Positions 42,977 through 51,781 of a DNA stretch of 64,000 bases are shown in pieces (within the stretch, counting starts at the first letter, position 1; each line of letters begins with the position of its first letter). The notes under the pieces are model-generated. The model ran no database searches. It was not told where the DNA came from and worked only from the letters and a program-made list of their open reading frames with translations. The translations under genes and the position numbers were made by a program. Origin of the DNA: Amycolatopsis rifamycinica (lineage in GTDB: Bacteria > Actinomycetota > Actinomycetes > Mycobacteriales > Pseudonocardiaceae); the NCBI RefSeq assembly GCF_000695625.1, contig NZ_JMQI01000019.1, positions 46,254-110,253 of the forward strand. Reading direction: 5' to 3'.

Positions 42977-43356
42977 GCGCCGGCCTGCCGATCCTGCGGC
43001 TCGGGGACATCCTGCTCGGCGGGCTGCTGAGCGACCTCGACGACAAGACCGCCCTCGCCTTCACCGACGAGCTCACCCACCGGATCGCCGACGAGCACAT
43101 CCGCGGCGTCATCGTCGACATCTCCCGGCTGGAGATCATCGACTCGTTCGTCGCCCGCGTGCTCATGCAGCTGGCGGAAACCGGGCGGCTGCTCGGCGCG
43201 CGGATGATCGTGGCGGGGATGCGCCCGGCCGTCGCGCTGACCCTGACCGAGCTCGGGCTCCAGCTCACCGGCGTCCGGACCGCCCTCAACGCGGAACAGG
43301 CGATGGAGCAGCTGGGCTGGCGCCGTCCCGCCGAAGAAGCGCCCCATGCTTCCTGA
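42973..43356 (+). CDS. rsbS: Stressosome STAS protein RsbS
   Basis: 127 residues, single STAS domain. VDISRLEIIDSFVARVL carries the Ser phosphorylated by RsbT in Bacillus RsbS (equivalent of Ser59). It tethers RsbT in unstressed cells. GTG overlaps the rsbR stop by 4 bp, and the end overlaps rsbT by 11 bp. Confidence 0.93.
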   Translation: MSAGLPILRLGDILLGGLLSDLDDKTALAFTDELTHRIADEHIRGVIVDISRLEIIDSFVARVLMQLAETGRLLGARMIVAGMRPAVALTLTELGLQLTGVRTALNAEQAMEQLGWRRPAEEAPHAS

Positions 43357-43768
43357 CGAGCGGACCATCCCCTCCGGCGAGCACCCCGTCCGGGTGGAGG
43401 AGGACCTCCTCGCGGCCCGGCACGCGGTGCGGGCGGCCGCGGTCGCCGCCGGGTTCACGATCGTCGACCAGACGAAGATCGTCACCGCGGCCAGCGAGCT
43501 GGTCCGCAACGCCTACATCCACGGCGGGGGCGGCGCCATGACCGTCGAGCCCGTGCGGGACCCGGCGGGGCGGCTCGGGCTCCGGCTGCGGGTGCGCGAC
43601 GAGGGGCCCGGGATCGCCGACGTCGAGCAGGCGATGACCGACGGGTTCAGCACCGGCGCCGGGCTCGGGCACGGCCTCGGCGGCACCCGGCGGCTGGTCG
43701 ACGAGTTCGACCTCGAGACCACACCGGGGCGGGGCACCACCGTCACGGTCGTGCGCTGGAAGCGATGA
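43346..43768 (+). CDS. rsbT: Serine/threonine switch kinase RsbT
   Basis: 140 residues, GHKL/HATPase fold: N box ASELVRNAYIHGGGG, G1 box RDEGPGIADV, G2 region GHGLGGTRRLVDEF. RsbT phosphorylates RsbS/RsbR and, once released, activates the RsbU phosphatase. ATG at 43346 overlaps rsbS; the stop overlaps the next ATG by 4 bp. Confidence 0.93.
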   Translation: MLPDERTIPSGEHPVRVEEDLLAARHAVRAAAVAAGFTIVDQTKIVTAASELVRNAYIHGGGGAMTVEPVRDPAGRLGLRLRVRDEGPGIADVEQAMTDGFSTGAGLGHGLGGTRRLVDEFDLETTPGRGTTVTVVRWKR

Positions 43769-44757
43769 CCGCCACCGTCGCCGGCCTGACGCGCCACATC
43801 CGCGTCGACCACTCCAGCGCGGGGTACGCCGCCGCCCGCGTCGCGCGCGAAACCGCGCACGCGGCCGGGCTCGCGGGCGAGCCCGCCGACCGCGCCGCGG
43901 TGGTGGCCGCCGAGCTCGCCGGCAACATCGACAAGCACGCCGGCGGCGGCTCCGTGTTCGTGCAGCCGTCGCTCACCGGGCGCGGTGTCGACGTGCTGGC
44001 CGCCGACGACGGACCCGGCATGGCCGACCTCGACCACTGGCTGGTCGACGGCAACACGACGACCGCCACCCTGGGCACCGGCCTCGGCGCGGTGCGGCGG
44101 ATGGCGACCGAGTTCCGGATCACGTCCTCGCCCGCGGCCGGCACCCTGGCCGCCGCCCGCCTGCTCGCCCCCGCCGCGCCACCGGCCCGCCGCGCGATCG
44201 GGCACTTCCGCCTGGCCCGCGACGGCGAGGAGCACTGCGGGGACGCCGTGGCGCTGGCCGACGTCGCCGGCAGCCGGACCGCCGTCGTCGCCGACGGGCT
44301 CGGCCACGGACCCGACGCCGCCGAAGCGGCGGAGGCCGCTCTGCGCGTGTTCGGCGAGAACCCCGACCGGCCGCTGTCCCACCAGCTGACGAACATGCAC
44401 CGCGCGCTGCGCACGACCCGCGGCGCGGCGGTCGCCCTGCTGCGGATCGCGCCGCGGCGGCTGGAGTTCTGCGGCGTCGGCAACGTGAGCGGCGCGAGCC
44501 TCGGCGGCGGCCCGTCCCGGCTGCTGCTCAGCACCCCCGGCATCGTCGGGTTCACGTTGCCGTCGGCCCCGGTCCGGCACCTGGCGCTGGCCGACGACGA
44601 CGTCGTCGTGCTGCACACCGACGGCGTCGGCACCGGCTGGCGCGTCCCCGGCCGGGCCCCCGACCTGCTGCTGCTCGCCGCGGACCTCGCCTACCGGCAC
44701 CGGAACGCCCGCGACGACGCCGCGATGCTCGCCCTGCGCGCGGACCGGTCCACCTGA
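43765..44757 (+). CDS. Fused GHKL ATPase-like + PP2C (RsbX-like) phosphatase
   Basis: 330 residues. The N-terminal 130 residues look like a second RsbT-type GHKL domain (AAELAGNIDKHAGGG, ADDGPGMADL, GLGAVRRMA). The C-terminal 190 residues are a short SpoIIE-type PP2C domain (DAVALADVAGSRTAVVADGLGHGP, VLHTDGVGTGW, RDDAAMLAL), like RsbX, which resets the stressosome by dephosphorylating RsbS/RsbR. In Bacillus RsbX is a stand-alone domain. The start overlaps rsbT by 4 bp. Confidence 0.85.
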   Translation: MTATVAGLTRHIRVDHSSAGYAAARVARETAHAAGLAGEPADRAAVVAAELAGNIDKHAGGGSVFVQPSLTGRGVDVLAADDGPGMADLDHWLVDGNTTTATLGTGLGAVRRMATEFRITSSPAAGTLAAARLLAPAAPPARRAIGHFRLARDGEEHCGDAVALADVAGSRTAVVADGLGHGPDAAEAAEAALRVFGENPDRPLSHQLTNMHRALRTTRGAAVALLRIAPRRLEFCGVGNVSGASLGGGPSRLLLSTPGIVGFTLPSAPVRHLALADDDVVVLHTDGVGTGWRVPGRAPDLLLLAADLAYRHRNARDDAAMLALRADRST

Positions 44758-45956
44758 TGCGCCCCGACCTGGCGCGGATCCGGCGGCGCCTCCGCACCGC
44801 CTGCACCCAGGCCGGCGTGCTCGCCGACGACCGCGGGCGGCTGGTCCTCGCCGTCACGCTGCTGGCCGAACCCGCCCTGACCGCGGGCGAGACCGTGGAC
44901 GTCGCGACGGCGGCTTCGGACCGGCGGCTCGCCGTCACGGTGCAGCTGGAGCACGCGGTGAGCCAGGGCAGCCGCGACGCCCTGCCGCTGCTGCCCGAGC
45001 GCGGCGACGGCCGGACGCTGACCTGGCACCTCGCCGGCGGCCGGCCCACGGCCCCGGCCGCCGCCGACGACGACCGGGCGACGCGCGAGGAGATGCTGGC
45101 GCTGGTGGCCCGCGCCGACACCCTCGCCAACGAGCAGCGGGACCTCAAGCACGAGCTCGCCGAGACCAACAGCGGCGTGCTCGCGATGTACGTCGAGCTG
45201 GAACAGCGGGACGAGCAGCTCCGCCGCGCGCACGCGGCCATCTTCCGGGAGCTGGAGGACGCGCTGCGTCCGCGTCCGCCGGTGGTGCCGGGCCTGGAGC
45301 TGGCCGTCCACTACTCGCCGACCGACCAGGACTCCCCGACCGGCGGCGACCTCTACGACTGGTTCGTCCTGCCCGGCGGCCAGGTCCACGTGACCCTGGT
45401 CGACGCGGTCGGCCACGGCGTCACCTCGACCCGGCACGCCCTGACCGTCACGCACGCGATCCGCACCCTCGCGCTGGAGGGCCACCCGTTCCCGGACCTG
45501 ATCGCCCACGCGTCCCACACGCTCGCGGCGATCGAGCCGGGCCTGATGGCGACGGTCCTGCTGGCCCGGGTGGACCCGGCGACGGGCCGCACCCGCTTCG
45601 CGAACGGCGGCCACCCGGAGCCGGTGCTGGTCGAGGCGGGCGAGCCGGCCCGGCTGCTGCCCGCCCCGGTGCCGGGCCGCGGGGTCGGCTTCCCCGACCC
45701 GGGCAGCCGCGAGCTGGTCGAGGTGGTCCTCGCCGAGGGCGACACGGTGCTGCTCTACACGGACGGCCTGGTGGAGAGCCGCAAGGACATCGACGAAGGC
45801 CAGGCCCGGCTGCTGACGCTGGCGGGGGCCCACCGCACGTGGCCGGTGGCGGGCCTGCCCCGCGAGCTGGTGACCCGCATGCACGACGTGGTCCTGCACG
45901 CCGACGACACGGTGGTCCTGGCCCTCCGCCGGACACCGGCGCCGCCCGAGGCGTAG
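44757..45956 (+). CDS. rsbU: PP2C phosphatase RsbU-like
   Basis: 399 residues. Residues 1-100 are a diverged GHKL-like or regulatory domain, residues 105-165 a coiled coil (LANEQRDLKHELAETNSG...LEQRDEQLRRAHA) and residues 175-395 a SpoIIE-type PP2C (TGGDLYDWFVLPGG, LVDAVGHGVTSTRHA, LLYTDGLVESR, ADDTVVLAL). It should dephosphorylate an RsbV-type anti-anti-sigma factor when activated by RsbT. No sigma/RsbW/RsbV genes are in the window. The start shares one base with the previous stop. Its stop codon lies inside a terminator-like palindrome. Confidence 0.9.
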   Translation: MRPDLARIRRRLRTACTQAGVLADDRGRLVLAVTLLAEPALTAGETVDVATAASDRRLAVTVQLEHAVSQGSRDALPLLPERGDGRTLTWHLAGGRPTAPAAADDDRATREEMLALVARADTLANEQRDLKHELAETNSGVLAMYVELEQRDEQLRRAHAAIFRELEDALRPRPPVVPGLELAVHYSPTDQDSPTGGDLYDWFVLPGGQVHVTLVDAVGHGVTSTRHALTVTHAIRTLALEGHPFPDLIAHASHTLAAIEPGLMATVLLARVDPATGRTRFANGGHPEPVLVEAGEPARLLPAPVPGRGVGFPDPGSRELVEVVLAEGDTVLLYTDGLVESRKDIDEGQARLLTLAGAHRTWPVAGLPRELVTRMHDVVLHADDTVVLALRRTPAPPEA

Positions 45957-45977
45957 CTTTCACGTGAGAGCTGCGCC
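45950..45977. terminator. 28-bp palindrome with TTTCACGTGA core at the end of the stressosome operon
   Basis: Two 14-bp arms meeting at CAC/GTG with two G-T pairs; it includes the rsbU stop codon. Same core as the palindrome at 23631-23652. Confidence 0.65.
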
Positions 45978-46020
45978 TCGCGCCGGTGTGCGTTCGCCGT
46001 CCGGGGGTACTCCGCCCCGG

Positions 46021-46731
46021 GTGCACACCTCGATCTCCGCCGGCCCGCTGCGGGTCCTCTCCGCCGGCACCGGACGCCCGGGCCGTCCCCCGGTCGTCCT
46101 CCTGCCGGGCCTCGGGGCGCCCGGCTACCTCGTCGACACCCTGCACGGCTGCGCCGCGGTCACGCGCGCCCACCTCCTCGACGTCCCCGGCTTCGGCCGG
46201 CCGGGCCCCCTCGCCTGCGCGCCGGACATCGACGCGATCGCGGGCACCGTCGCCGGCTGGCTGGACCGGCCCTCCGTCCTCTTCGGACACTCGACGGCCG
46301 CGCAGGTCGCCCTCAGGGTGGCGGTGCGGCGCCCGGACCTCGTCCGGGCGCTCGTGCTCGCCGGGCCCACGTTCCCGCCGGAGCTGCGCCGCCTCGGCCC
46401 CCTGGCGGCGGCGTTCCTGGCCGACGTGGTCCACGAATCGCCGTCCGCGCTGCCGGGCACGGTCCCGCACTACCTGCGGGCCGGCCCGCGGCGGCTGCTG
46501 CGGATGATCCGCTCGGCCCAGCGGGACGCACCGGAGCGGGCCATGCCGCTGCTGCGCTGCCCCGTCCTCGTCGTCCGCGGCCGCCGGGACACGCTGAGTC
46601 CCGAACCCTGGGCCCGGTCGCTGGCGGCCGCGGCGCGCGGCGAGTTCGTCACCGTCCCGGGCGCGCACACGTTCCCCGCCCGCGCCGGCGGCGCGACCTC
46701 GGCGTTGATCACGGAGTTCGCCCAGGGTTAG
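46021..46731 (+). CDS. Alpha/beta hydrolase
   Basis: 236 residues. The fold is clear: VVLLPGLGAPGYLVDTL (oxyanion loop), nucleophile elbow FGHSTAAQVAL, LVLAGPTFPPELRRL, acid strand VLVVRGRRDTLSP and terminal His in VPGAHTFPARA. Substrate unknown. The start is uncertain: GTG 46021 gives the normal distance to the first strand, while GTGs at 45988 and 45964 are in frame and the latter lies in the terminator palindrome. Confidence 0.8.
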   Translation: MHTSISAGPLRVLSAGTGRPGRPPVVLLPGLGAPGYLVDTLHGCAAVTRAHLLDVPGFGRPGPLACAPDIDAIAGTVAGWLDRPSVLFGHSTAAQVALRVAVRRPDLVRALVLAGPTFPPELRRLGPLAAAFLADVVHESPSALPGTVPHYLRAGPRRLLRMIRSAQRDAPERAMPLLRCPVLVVRGRRDTLSPEPWARSLAAAARGEFVTVPGAHTFPARAGGATSALITEFAQG

Positions 46732-46750
46732 CCGCGGTGGGCCCGGGTAT
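46727..46750 (+). promoter_or_regulatory. Sigma-B-type promoter of the second zinc alcohol dehydrogenase
   Basis: GTTA (46727-46730), 14-bp spacer, GGGTAT (46745-46750), 27 bp upstream of the GTG start. Confidence 0.6.
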
Positions 46751-46777
46751 GCCGACGACCCGTCGGAAGGAGGCCCT

Positions 46778-47926
46778 GTGCGTGCGATGGTGTACCGCGG
46801 TCCGTACAAGATCCGCGTCGAAGAGAAGGACGTCCCCGCGATCGAGCACCCCGGTGACGCGATCGTCCGGGTGACGCTGGCCGCGATCTGCGGTTCGGAC
46901 CTGCACCTGTACCACGGCATGATGCCGGACACCCGCGTCGGCATGACCTTCGGGCACGAGTTCATCGGCGTGGTCGAGGAAGTCGGCTCCGGCGTGCGGA
47001 ACCTCAAGCGCGGCGACCGCGTCATGGTGCCCTTCAACGTCTACTGCGGCACGTGCTGGTTCTGCGCGCGGGGCCTGTACTCCAACTGCCACAACGTCAA
47101 CCCGAACGCCACCGCCGTCGGCGGCATCTACGGCTACTCCCACACCTGCGGCGGCTACGACGGCGGCCAGGCCGAGTTCGTCCGGGTCCCGTTCGCCGAC
47201 GTCGGGCCGTCGGTGATCCCGGACTGGCTGGACGACGAGGACGCCGTCCTGCTCACCGACGCGCTCGCCACCGGCTACTTCGGCGCCCAGCTCGGCGGAA
47301 TCGTCGAAGGCGACGTCGTCGTGGTGTTCGGCGCCGGACCGGTCGGCCTGTTCGCGGCGAAGTCGGCGTGGCTGATGGGCGCGGGCCGGGTGATCGTCAT
47401 CGACCACCTGGAGAACCGCCTCGAGAAAGCGCGTACTTTCGCCCACGCCGAGACGTACAACTTCACCGAGTACGACGACATCGTCGTGCACCTGAAGAAG
47501 CTGACCGGCCACCTCGGCGCCGACGTCGCCATCGACGCGGTGGGCGCGGAGGCCGACGGCAACCTCACCCAGCACGTCACCTCGGCCAAGCTGAAGCTGC
47601 AGGGCGGCTCGCCGGTGGCGCTCAACTGGTGCATCGACGGCGTCCGCAAGGGCGGCACGGTCTCGGTGATGGGCGCCTACGGCCCGATGTTCAGCGCGGT
47701 CAAGTTCGGCGACGCCCTCAACAAGGGCCTGACGCTGCGGATGAACCAGTGCCCGGTGAAGCGGCAGTGGCCGCGGCTGTTCGAGCACATCCGCAACGGC
47801 TACCTCAAGCCCAGCGACATCGTCACCCACCGCATCCCGCTGGAACACATCGCCGAGGGCTACCACATCTTCTCCGCCAAGCTGGACGGCTGCATCAAAC
47901 CGCTGATCGTCCCGAACGCCGGCTGA
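46778..47926 (+). CDS. Zinc-dependent alcohol dehydrogenase (formaldehyde dehydrogenase-like)
   Basis: 382 residues, same subfamily as the enzyme at 34.7 kb. Catalytic zinc ligands in CGSDLHLYHG and GHEFIGVVEEVG; structural zinc lobe YCGTCWFCARGLYSNC; Rossmann motif VFGAGPVGLFAA followed by VIDHLENRLEKA (Asp, NAD). The GGYDGGQAEFVRVPFADVGPS insertion is typical of the group. Substrate unknown. The GTG at 46778 has GGAGG upstream; an apparent sigma-B promoter and the following hypothetical gene make it part of the stress region. Confidence 0.88.
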   Translation: MRAMVYRGPYKIRVEEKDVPAIEHPGDAIVRVTLAAICGSDLHLYHGMMPDTRVGMTFGHEFIGVVEEVGSGVRNLKRGDRVMVPFNVYCGTCWFCARGLYSNCHNVNPNATAVGGIYGYSHTCGGYDGGQAEFVRVPFADVGPSVIPDWLDDEDAVLLTDALATGYFGAQLGGIVEGDVVVVFGAGPVGLFAAKSAWLMGAGRVIVIDHLENRLEKARTFAHAETYNFTEYDDIVVHLKKLTGHLGADVAIDAVGAEADGNLTQHVTSAKLKLQGGSPVALNWCIDGVRKGGTVSVMGAYGPMFSAVKFGDALNKGLTLRMNQCPVKRQWPRLFEHIRNGYLKPSDIVTHRIPLEHIAEGYHIFSAKLDGCIKPLIVPNAG

Positions 47927-47939
47927 GGAAGGAACCACC

Positions 47940-48515
47940 ATGACGTACACGTCGGAGCGGCCGCCGATCGCCGAGTCGAGCGGGAGCCTGCGCGCGCGGA
48001 TCCCCGGCTGGGGCGCGGACCTGGACCCGAAGGACCGGCCGTCGGTGCCGAAGCTGCAGTGGCAGGAGGACAAGAGCGGCGCCCACTGGGACTTCCCCGA
48101 GCGGCAGCCGGAGAAGTGGCCGCGGGAGCGCTCGATCGAGCACGAGTTCCTGACCCCGGTGTTCGGGACGTCGTGCCCGCCGAAAGGCCTTTCCGGCGCG
48201 CTGCGCAAGTTCTCGTACCGGAAGTACAGCGAAGGGCGGGCCGCGCACTGGCTGCTCCTGCTGGCCGCCGACCGGGTGGACGCGTGGGAGAGCCACCTGC
48301 GTTCGTTCGCGACGCTGCGCCCGGACAACCCGGTCACCGAGACGGGGGTGCTGAGCGAGTTCACCCGGCACGGCTTCTCGTCGCGGGTGGGCAAGAACCG
48401 CGCGGACGTCAAGCACCACCTGGTGGACCCGGTCATCGTGGCGGGTCCCTGGGTGCTGGCGGCGGGGCTGGCGTACTCGGCGGTCCGGAAGGTGCTGCGG
48501 TGGCGCCGCCGCTGA
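47940..48515 (+). CDS. Hypothetical protein with C-terminal membrane helix
   Basis: 191 residues, not recognised. The N-terminal half is Pro/Trp-rich and charged (RIPGWGADLDPKDRPSVPK, FPERQPEKWPRER); a middle helical part contains KFSYRKYSEGRAAHWLLLLAADRVDAW. One C-terminal membrane segment (VIVAGPWVLAAGLAYSAV) is followed by KVLRWRRR, a tail anchor. It begins 13 bp after the alcohol dehydrogenase stop with AGGAAGGA upstream. Confidence 0.72.
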   Translation: MTYTSERPPIAESSGSLRARIPGWGADLDPKDRPSVPKLQWQEDKSGAHWDFPERQPEKWPRERSIEHEFLTPVFGTSCPPKGLSGALRKFSYRKYSEGRAAHWLLLLAADRVDAWESHLRSFATLRPDNPVTETGVLSEFTRHGFSSRVGKNRADVKHHLVDPVIVAGPWVLAAGLAYSAVRKVLRWRRR

Positions 48516-48697
48516 TCGGACGGCTCGCGGCGGCGGGGCTCCTCGCGCTCGCCGTCGCGGCCTGTGCCCCGGCGGACCGGCCCGCACCCGCGCCCGGGAA
48601 GGCGCACGGGGTCGCCGTGGAGGGAAAGCTCACCACGCAGGCGGGAGTCCGGGAAGAAAAGGGGTTGTCGCCGGCAAGCCCGGGTACGCACGGCTGA
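48500..48697 (+). CDS. Small putative lipoprotein
   Basis: 65 residues. The GTG start overlaps the previous gene by 16 bp. A short hydrophobic segment ([17 protein letters not shown]) ends in a lipobox AVAAC with Cys near residue 22, then a Pro/Ala-rich tail. No family recognised. The lipobox and coupling support it; the short length keeps confidence moderate. Confidence 0.55.
   Translation: MAPPLIGRLAAAGLLALAVAACAPADRPAPAPGKAHGVAVEGKLTTQAGVREEKGLSPASPGTHG
48664..48687 (+). promoter_or_regulatory. Sigma-B-type promoter of qcrB
   Basis: GTTG (48664-48667), 14-bp spacer, GGGTAC (48682-48687), 35 bp upstream of the qcrB ATG. It overlaps the end of the small lipoprotein gene. Confidence 0.5.
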
Positions 48698-48722
48698 CGG
48701 TCACCGACTTCCGGGAGAGGCC

Positions 48723-50354
48723 ATGAGCCCCAGCCACGTTCCCGCCCCCACCCGCGGGCCGGGCCGCGCCACCCGCGCGGCAGGAGCGGTGGCCGGCGCC
48801 GCCGACGAGCGGGTGCACGCGGCCGGCGGCCTGCGCCGCCAGTTCAACAAGGTCTTCCCGACCCACTGGTCGTTCCTGCTCGGCGAAGTGGCGCTGTACA
48901 GCTTCCTGGTCCTGCTCCTGAGCGGGGTGTACCTGACGCTGTTCTTCGACCCCTCGATGCAGGAGGTCGTGTACCAGGGCACCTACCCGGGCCTGCGCGG
49001 TGTCCCCATGTCGCGGGCGTTCGCGACCACCCTCGACCTGTCGTTCGAGGTCCGCGGCGGGCTCTTCGTGCGCCAGTTGCACCACTGGGCGGCGTTGATC
49101 TTCGTCGCCGCCATGATGGTGCACATGCTCCGGATCTTCTTCACCGGAGCCTTCCGCCGTCCCCGCGAAGCGAACTGGGTGATCGGGGCGCTGCTGCTCA
49201 TCCTCGGCATGTTCGAAGGGTTCTTCGGCTACTCCCTGCCCGACGACCTGCTCTCGGGCACCGGCATCCGCGCGACGCTGTCCGGGATCGTGCTGTCCCT
49301 GCCCGTGATCGGGACGTGGCTGCACTGGGCGCTGTTCGGCGGCGAATTCCCCGGCGACGTCATCATCCCCCGGCTCTACACCATCCACATCCTGCTGCTG
49401 CCCGGGATCATGCTCGCGCTCGTCGGCGCGCACCTCGCCCTGGTCTGGTACCAGAAGCACACGCAGTTCCCCGGCGTCCGGCGGAAGGAGACCAACGTCG
49501 TCGGCGTCCGGATCCTGCCGGTGTTCGCGCTGAAGGGCGGCGCGTTCTTCGCGCTCGTCACCGGGATCCTGGCGCTGATGTCCGGGCTGTTCCAGATCAA
49601 CCCGGTGTGGAAGTTCGGCCCGTACGACCCGTCGAAGGTGTCCGCCGGTTCCCAGCCCGACTGGTACATGGGGTTCGCCGACGGCCTGCTGCGCGTCTAC
49701 CCGCCGTGGGAGCTGTTCCCCGGCGACCACACCATCCCGCAGCCGTTCTTCGCCGGCGTCATCGGCCTGACCGTGCTGTTCGTGCCGCTGCTCGCCTACC
49801 CGTGGATCGAACGCAGGCTGTCCGGCGACACCGCCCACCACAACCTCGTCCAGCGCCCCCGCGACGTCCCGGTGCGCACGAGCATCGGCATGATGGCGCT
49901 CGCCCTCTACGGCGTGCTGACGCTGTCGTCGTTCAACGACATCATCGCGCTGGAGTTCGACATCTCGCTCAACGCCACCACCTGGGCGGGACGCATCGGG
50001 CTGCTGGTCGCCCCGCCCGTCGCGTACGTGCTCACCTACCGCATCTGCCTCGCCCTGCAGCGGTCGGACCGCGAGGTGCTCGAACACGGCGTCGAAACGG
50101 GCATCATCACCCGGTCGCCGGACGGCACTTACCTCGAGATCCACCAGCCGCTCGACGGCAAGGCGCTGGCCTACCAAGGAGCGTCCGTGCCGAAGAAGCC
50201 GAACAAGCTCGGCGCCGCCGGGCACGCGGTCCCGGGCAGCCTGCTGCGCCCCGACCCGCCCGAGGAGACCGCGGCCCTGGAAGCGGCGGCCCGGCAGGGA
50301 AAGCTCGGCCAAGGCCTCGGCGGCGAACCGCGAGAAGGGCAGGGCCGGCCGTGA
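48723..50354 (+). CDS. qcrB: Cytochrome bc1 complex cytochrome b subunit paralog
   Basis: 543 residues with about eight or nine membrane helices. The bis-haem histidines are in [20 protein letters not shown] and [23 protein letters not shown]; the quinol-site region contains [23 protein letters not shown]. The C-terminal cytosolic extension is typical of actinobacterial QcrB, so it is full length. The Rieske (QcrA) and cytochrome cc (QcrC) genes, which normally precede qcrB, are absent. With the solitary ctaD it suggests replaceable respiratory subunits used under stress. ATG at 48723 has GGGAGAGG upstream. Confidence 0.93.
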   Translation: MSPSHVPAPTRGPGRATRAAGAVAGAADERVHAAGGLRRQFNKVFPTHWSFLLGEVALYSFLVLLLSGVYLTLFFDPSMQEVVYQGTYPGLRGVPMSRAFATTLDLSFEVRGGLFVRQLHHWAALIFVAAMMVHMLRIFFTGAFRRPREANWVIGALLLILGMFEGFFGYSLPDDLLSGTGIRATLSGIVLSLPVIGTWLHWALFGGEFPGDVIIPRLYTIHILLLPGIMLALVGAHLALVWYQKHTQFPGVRRKETNVVGVRILPVFALKGGAFFALVTGILALMSGLFQINPVWKFGPYDPSKVSAGSQPDWYMGFADGLLRVYPPWELFPGDHTIPQPFFAGVIGLTVLFVPLLAYPWIERRLSGDTAHHNLVQRPRDVPVRTSIGMMALALYGVLTLSSFNDIIALEFDISLNATTWAGRIGLLVAPPVAYVLTYRICLALQRSDREVLEHGVETGIITRSPDGTYLEIHQPLDGKALAYQGASVPKKPNKLGAAGHAVPGSLLRPDPPEETAALEAAARQGKLGQGLGGEPREGQGRP

Positions 50355-50812
50355 CCGGCGCGGCGATACCGTCCCGCTGGCAGATCGACATCCTGGTCTA
50401 CGAGGAGGAGTACTCCTATCCCGTGCTGCTCCTGCAGCCGGGCCGCCCGGAGGACCACCGGCGGCTGCTCGGTCTCCTGGCCCGTGCGGGACTGGCGGCC
50501 GCGACGACGTGGGAGTGGCAGCACGGCTTCTGGCCGCTGGCGGCGGGGTGCGAGGTCGCGCTGGCGGAGGGGCCGGCGGCGGTGACGGTGCACGTCGGCG
50601 GGCACAGCCTCACGGTCGGCTTCGAGTTCGCGGAGCCGCCCCCGCCCTGGCTCGCGGCCGCCCGCCGCCAGCGGCAGGTGCTGTTCGTGCTGCTGCCGCC
50701 GCGCCCGCACGCGGCCGACGACGCCTTGATCATCGACGACGTGAGCAGGCTGGTCCTGCCGGCCGAGCGCGGCGGCTGCCTCGTGGGGGCGATCCCGCTG
50801 GCCGGGCACTGA
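50351..50812 (+). CDS. Hypothetical protein coupled to qcrB
   Basis: 153 residues, soluble, not recognised. Mixed alpha/beta pattern: [83 protein letters not shown]. The GTG overlaps the qcrB stop by 4 bp, so it is produced with QcrB and may assist or regulate it. Confidence 0.7.
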   Translation: MTGAAIPSRWQIDILVYEEEYSYPVLLLQPGRPEDHRRLLGLLARAGLAAATTWEWQHGFWPLAAGCEVALAEGPAAVTVHVGGHSLTVGFEFAEPPPPWLAAARRQRQVLFVLLPPRPHAADDALIIDDVSRLVLPAERGGCLVGAIPLAGH

Positions 50813-50867
50813 CACCCTGCCCTGCTTCGTGCGGCCGCGCCCAGGCGAACCGGTCTTGCGCTCTTGC

Positions 50868-51644
50868 CTACTGCGGCCCGTTGGTCAGCGAAAGGTTGAA
50901 CGTGTAGCGGGACGCCCGGTACACGTGCCACCCGTACTCGACCACCCGGCCGGTGTCGTCGTAGGTCGTGCGCCGCATCGTGAGCAGCGCCGCCCCGGGC
51001 TCCTCCTGGAGCAGTTCCGCGTCCTCTTCGGTCGCGAGCCGGGCGCCGATGTTCTGCTCGGCCGCGTGCAGCCGCACCCCCGCCGACCGCAGGAGCTGGT
51101 AGAGCCCGCGTTCGCGCAGCTCGTCGTCGCCGGGGTCGACGAGGCCGTCGGGCAGGTAGTTGTTCATCAGGGCGAGCGGTTCGCCGTCGGCCGACCGGAG
51201 CCGCTTGAGCCGCCGGACGTGCGTCAGCCCGGGGGCCTCCAGCAGCTCGGCCACGTCGGCGCCGGCCTCCTCGACCCGGTTGACCAGCACGGCCGACTCC
51301 GGCTTGCCGCCCAGCCCGGCGAGGTCGTCGAACAGGCTGCTCAGCCGCAGCGGCCGGGCGACCTTCGTGCGGACGACCTGCGTGCCGACCCCGCGCCGCC
51401 GCACGAGCAGACCCTGGTTGACCAGCGTCTGGATCGCCTGCCGGATCGTCGGCCGCGACAGGCGCAGGCGCGCGGCGAGGTCGACCTCGTTGTCCAGCCG
51501 CGCCCCCGCCGGCAGCCTGCCGTCCTCGATCGCGGCGTGCAGCTGCCGGGACACCTGGAAGTACAGCGGCTCGGGGCTGCCCGGGTCCAGGACGATCTCG
51601 CGCCCCGCGTCCCAGGCCGGGAAGGTGACGTCCGGCTTGCTCAT
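50868..51644 (-). CDS. GntR-family regulator with UTRA domain
   Basis: 258 residues. Winged helix PLYFQVSRQLHAAIEDGRLPAG...LAARLRLSRPTIRQAIQTLVNQGLLVRRRGVGT (about 25-90), followed by a UTRA (chorismate-lyase-like) ligand domain ending YRASRYTFNLSL. HutC-type regulators sense sugars, inositol-like or amino-acid metabolites. It is divergent from the aldolase-like/mmsA genes, which it probably represses. ATG at 51644. Confidence 0.9.
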   Translation of the reverse strand: MSKPDVTFPAWDAGREIVLDPGSPEPLYFQVSRQLHAAIEDGRLPAGARLDNEVDLAARLRLSRPTIRQAIQTLVNQGLLVRRRGVGTQVVRTKVARPLRLSSLFDDLAGLGGKPESAVLVNRVEEAGADVAELLEAPGLTHVRRLKRLRSADGEPLALMNNYLPDGLVDPGDDELRERGLYQLLRSAGVRLHAAEQNIGARLATEEDAELLQEEPGAALLTMRRTTYDDTGRVVEYGWHVYRASRYTFNLSLTNGPQ

Positions 51645-51687
51645 CCACGGATCCTACCGCCCCCGGGCCACCTGTTGGGATGACGTG

Positions 51688-51729
51688 TTGTCCATATGTC
51701 TTGACAAACTTCAAGCCCGCTGGAATCGT
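51688..51729 (+). promoter_or_regulatory. Operator and promoter candidate for the aldolase-mmsA unit
   Basis: The inverted repeat TTGTC-N10-GACAA (51688-51707) overlaps a -35 box TTGACA (51701-51706), with AATCGT (51724-51729) 17 bp downstream as -10. The arrangement fits repression by the divergent GntR protein. Confidence 0.5.
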
Positions 51730-51781
51730 CGACGCCAGGGACACGAAGGCCGTGCCCCGGAGACCGGCGGGGAGCGGAACT

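Noticed and set aside
48630..50312. 560-residue open frame antisense to qcrB
   Set aside because: Shadow of a clear cytochrome b gene; low-complexity Glu/Arg/Gln composition.
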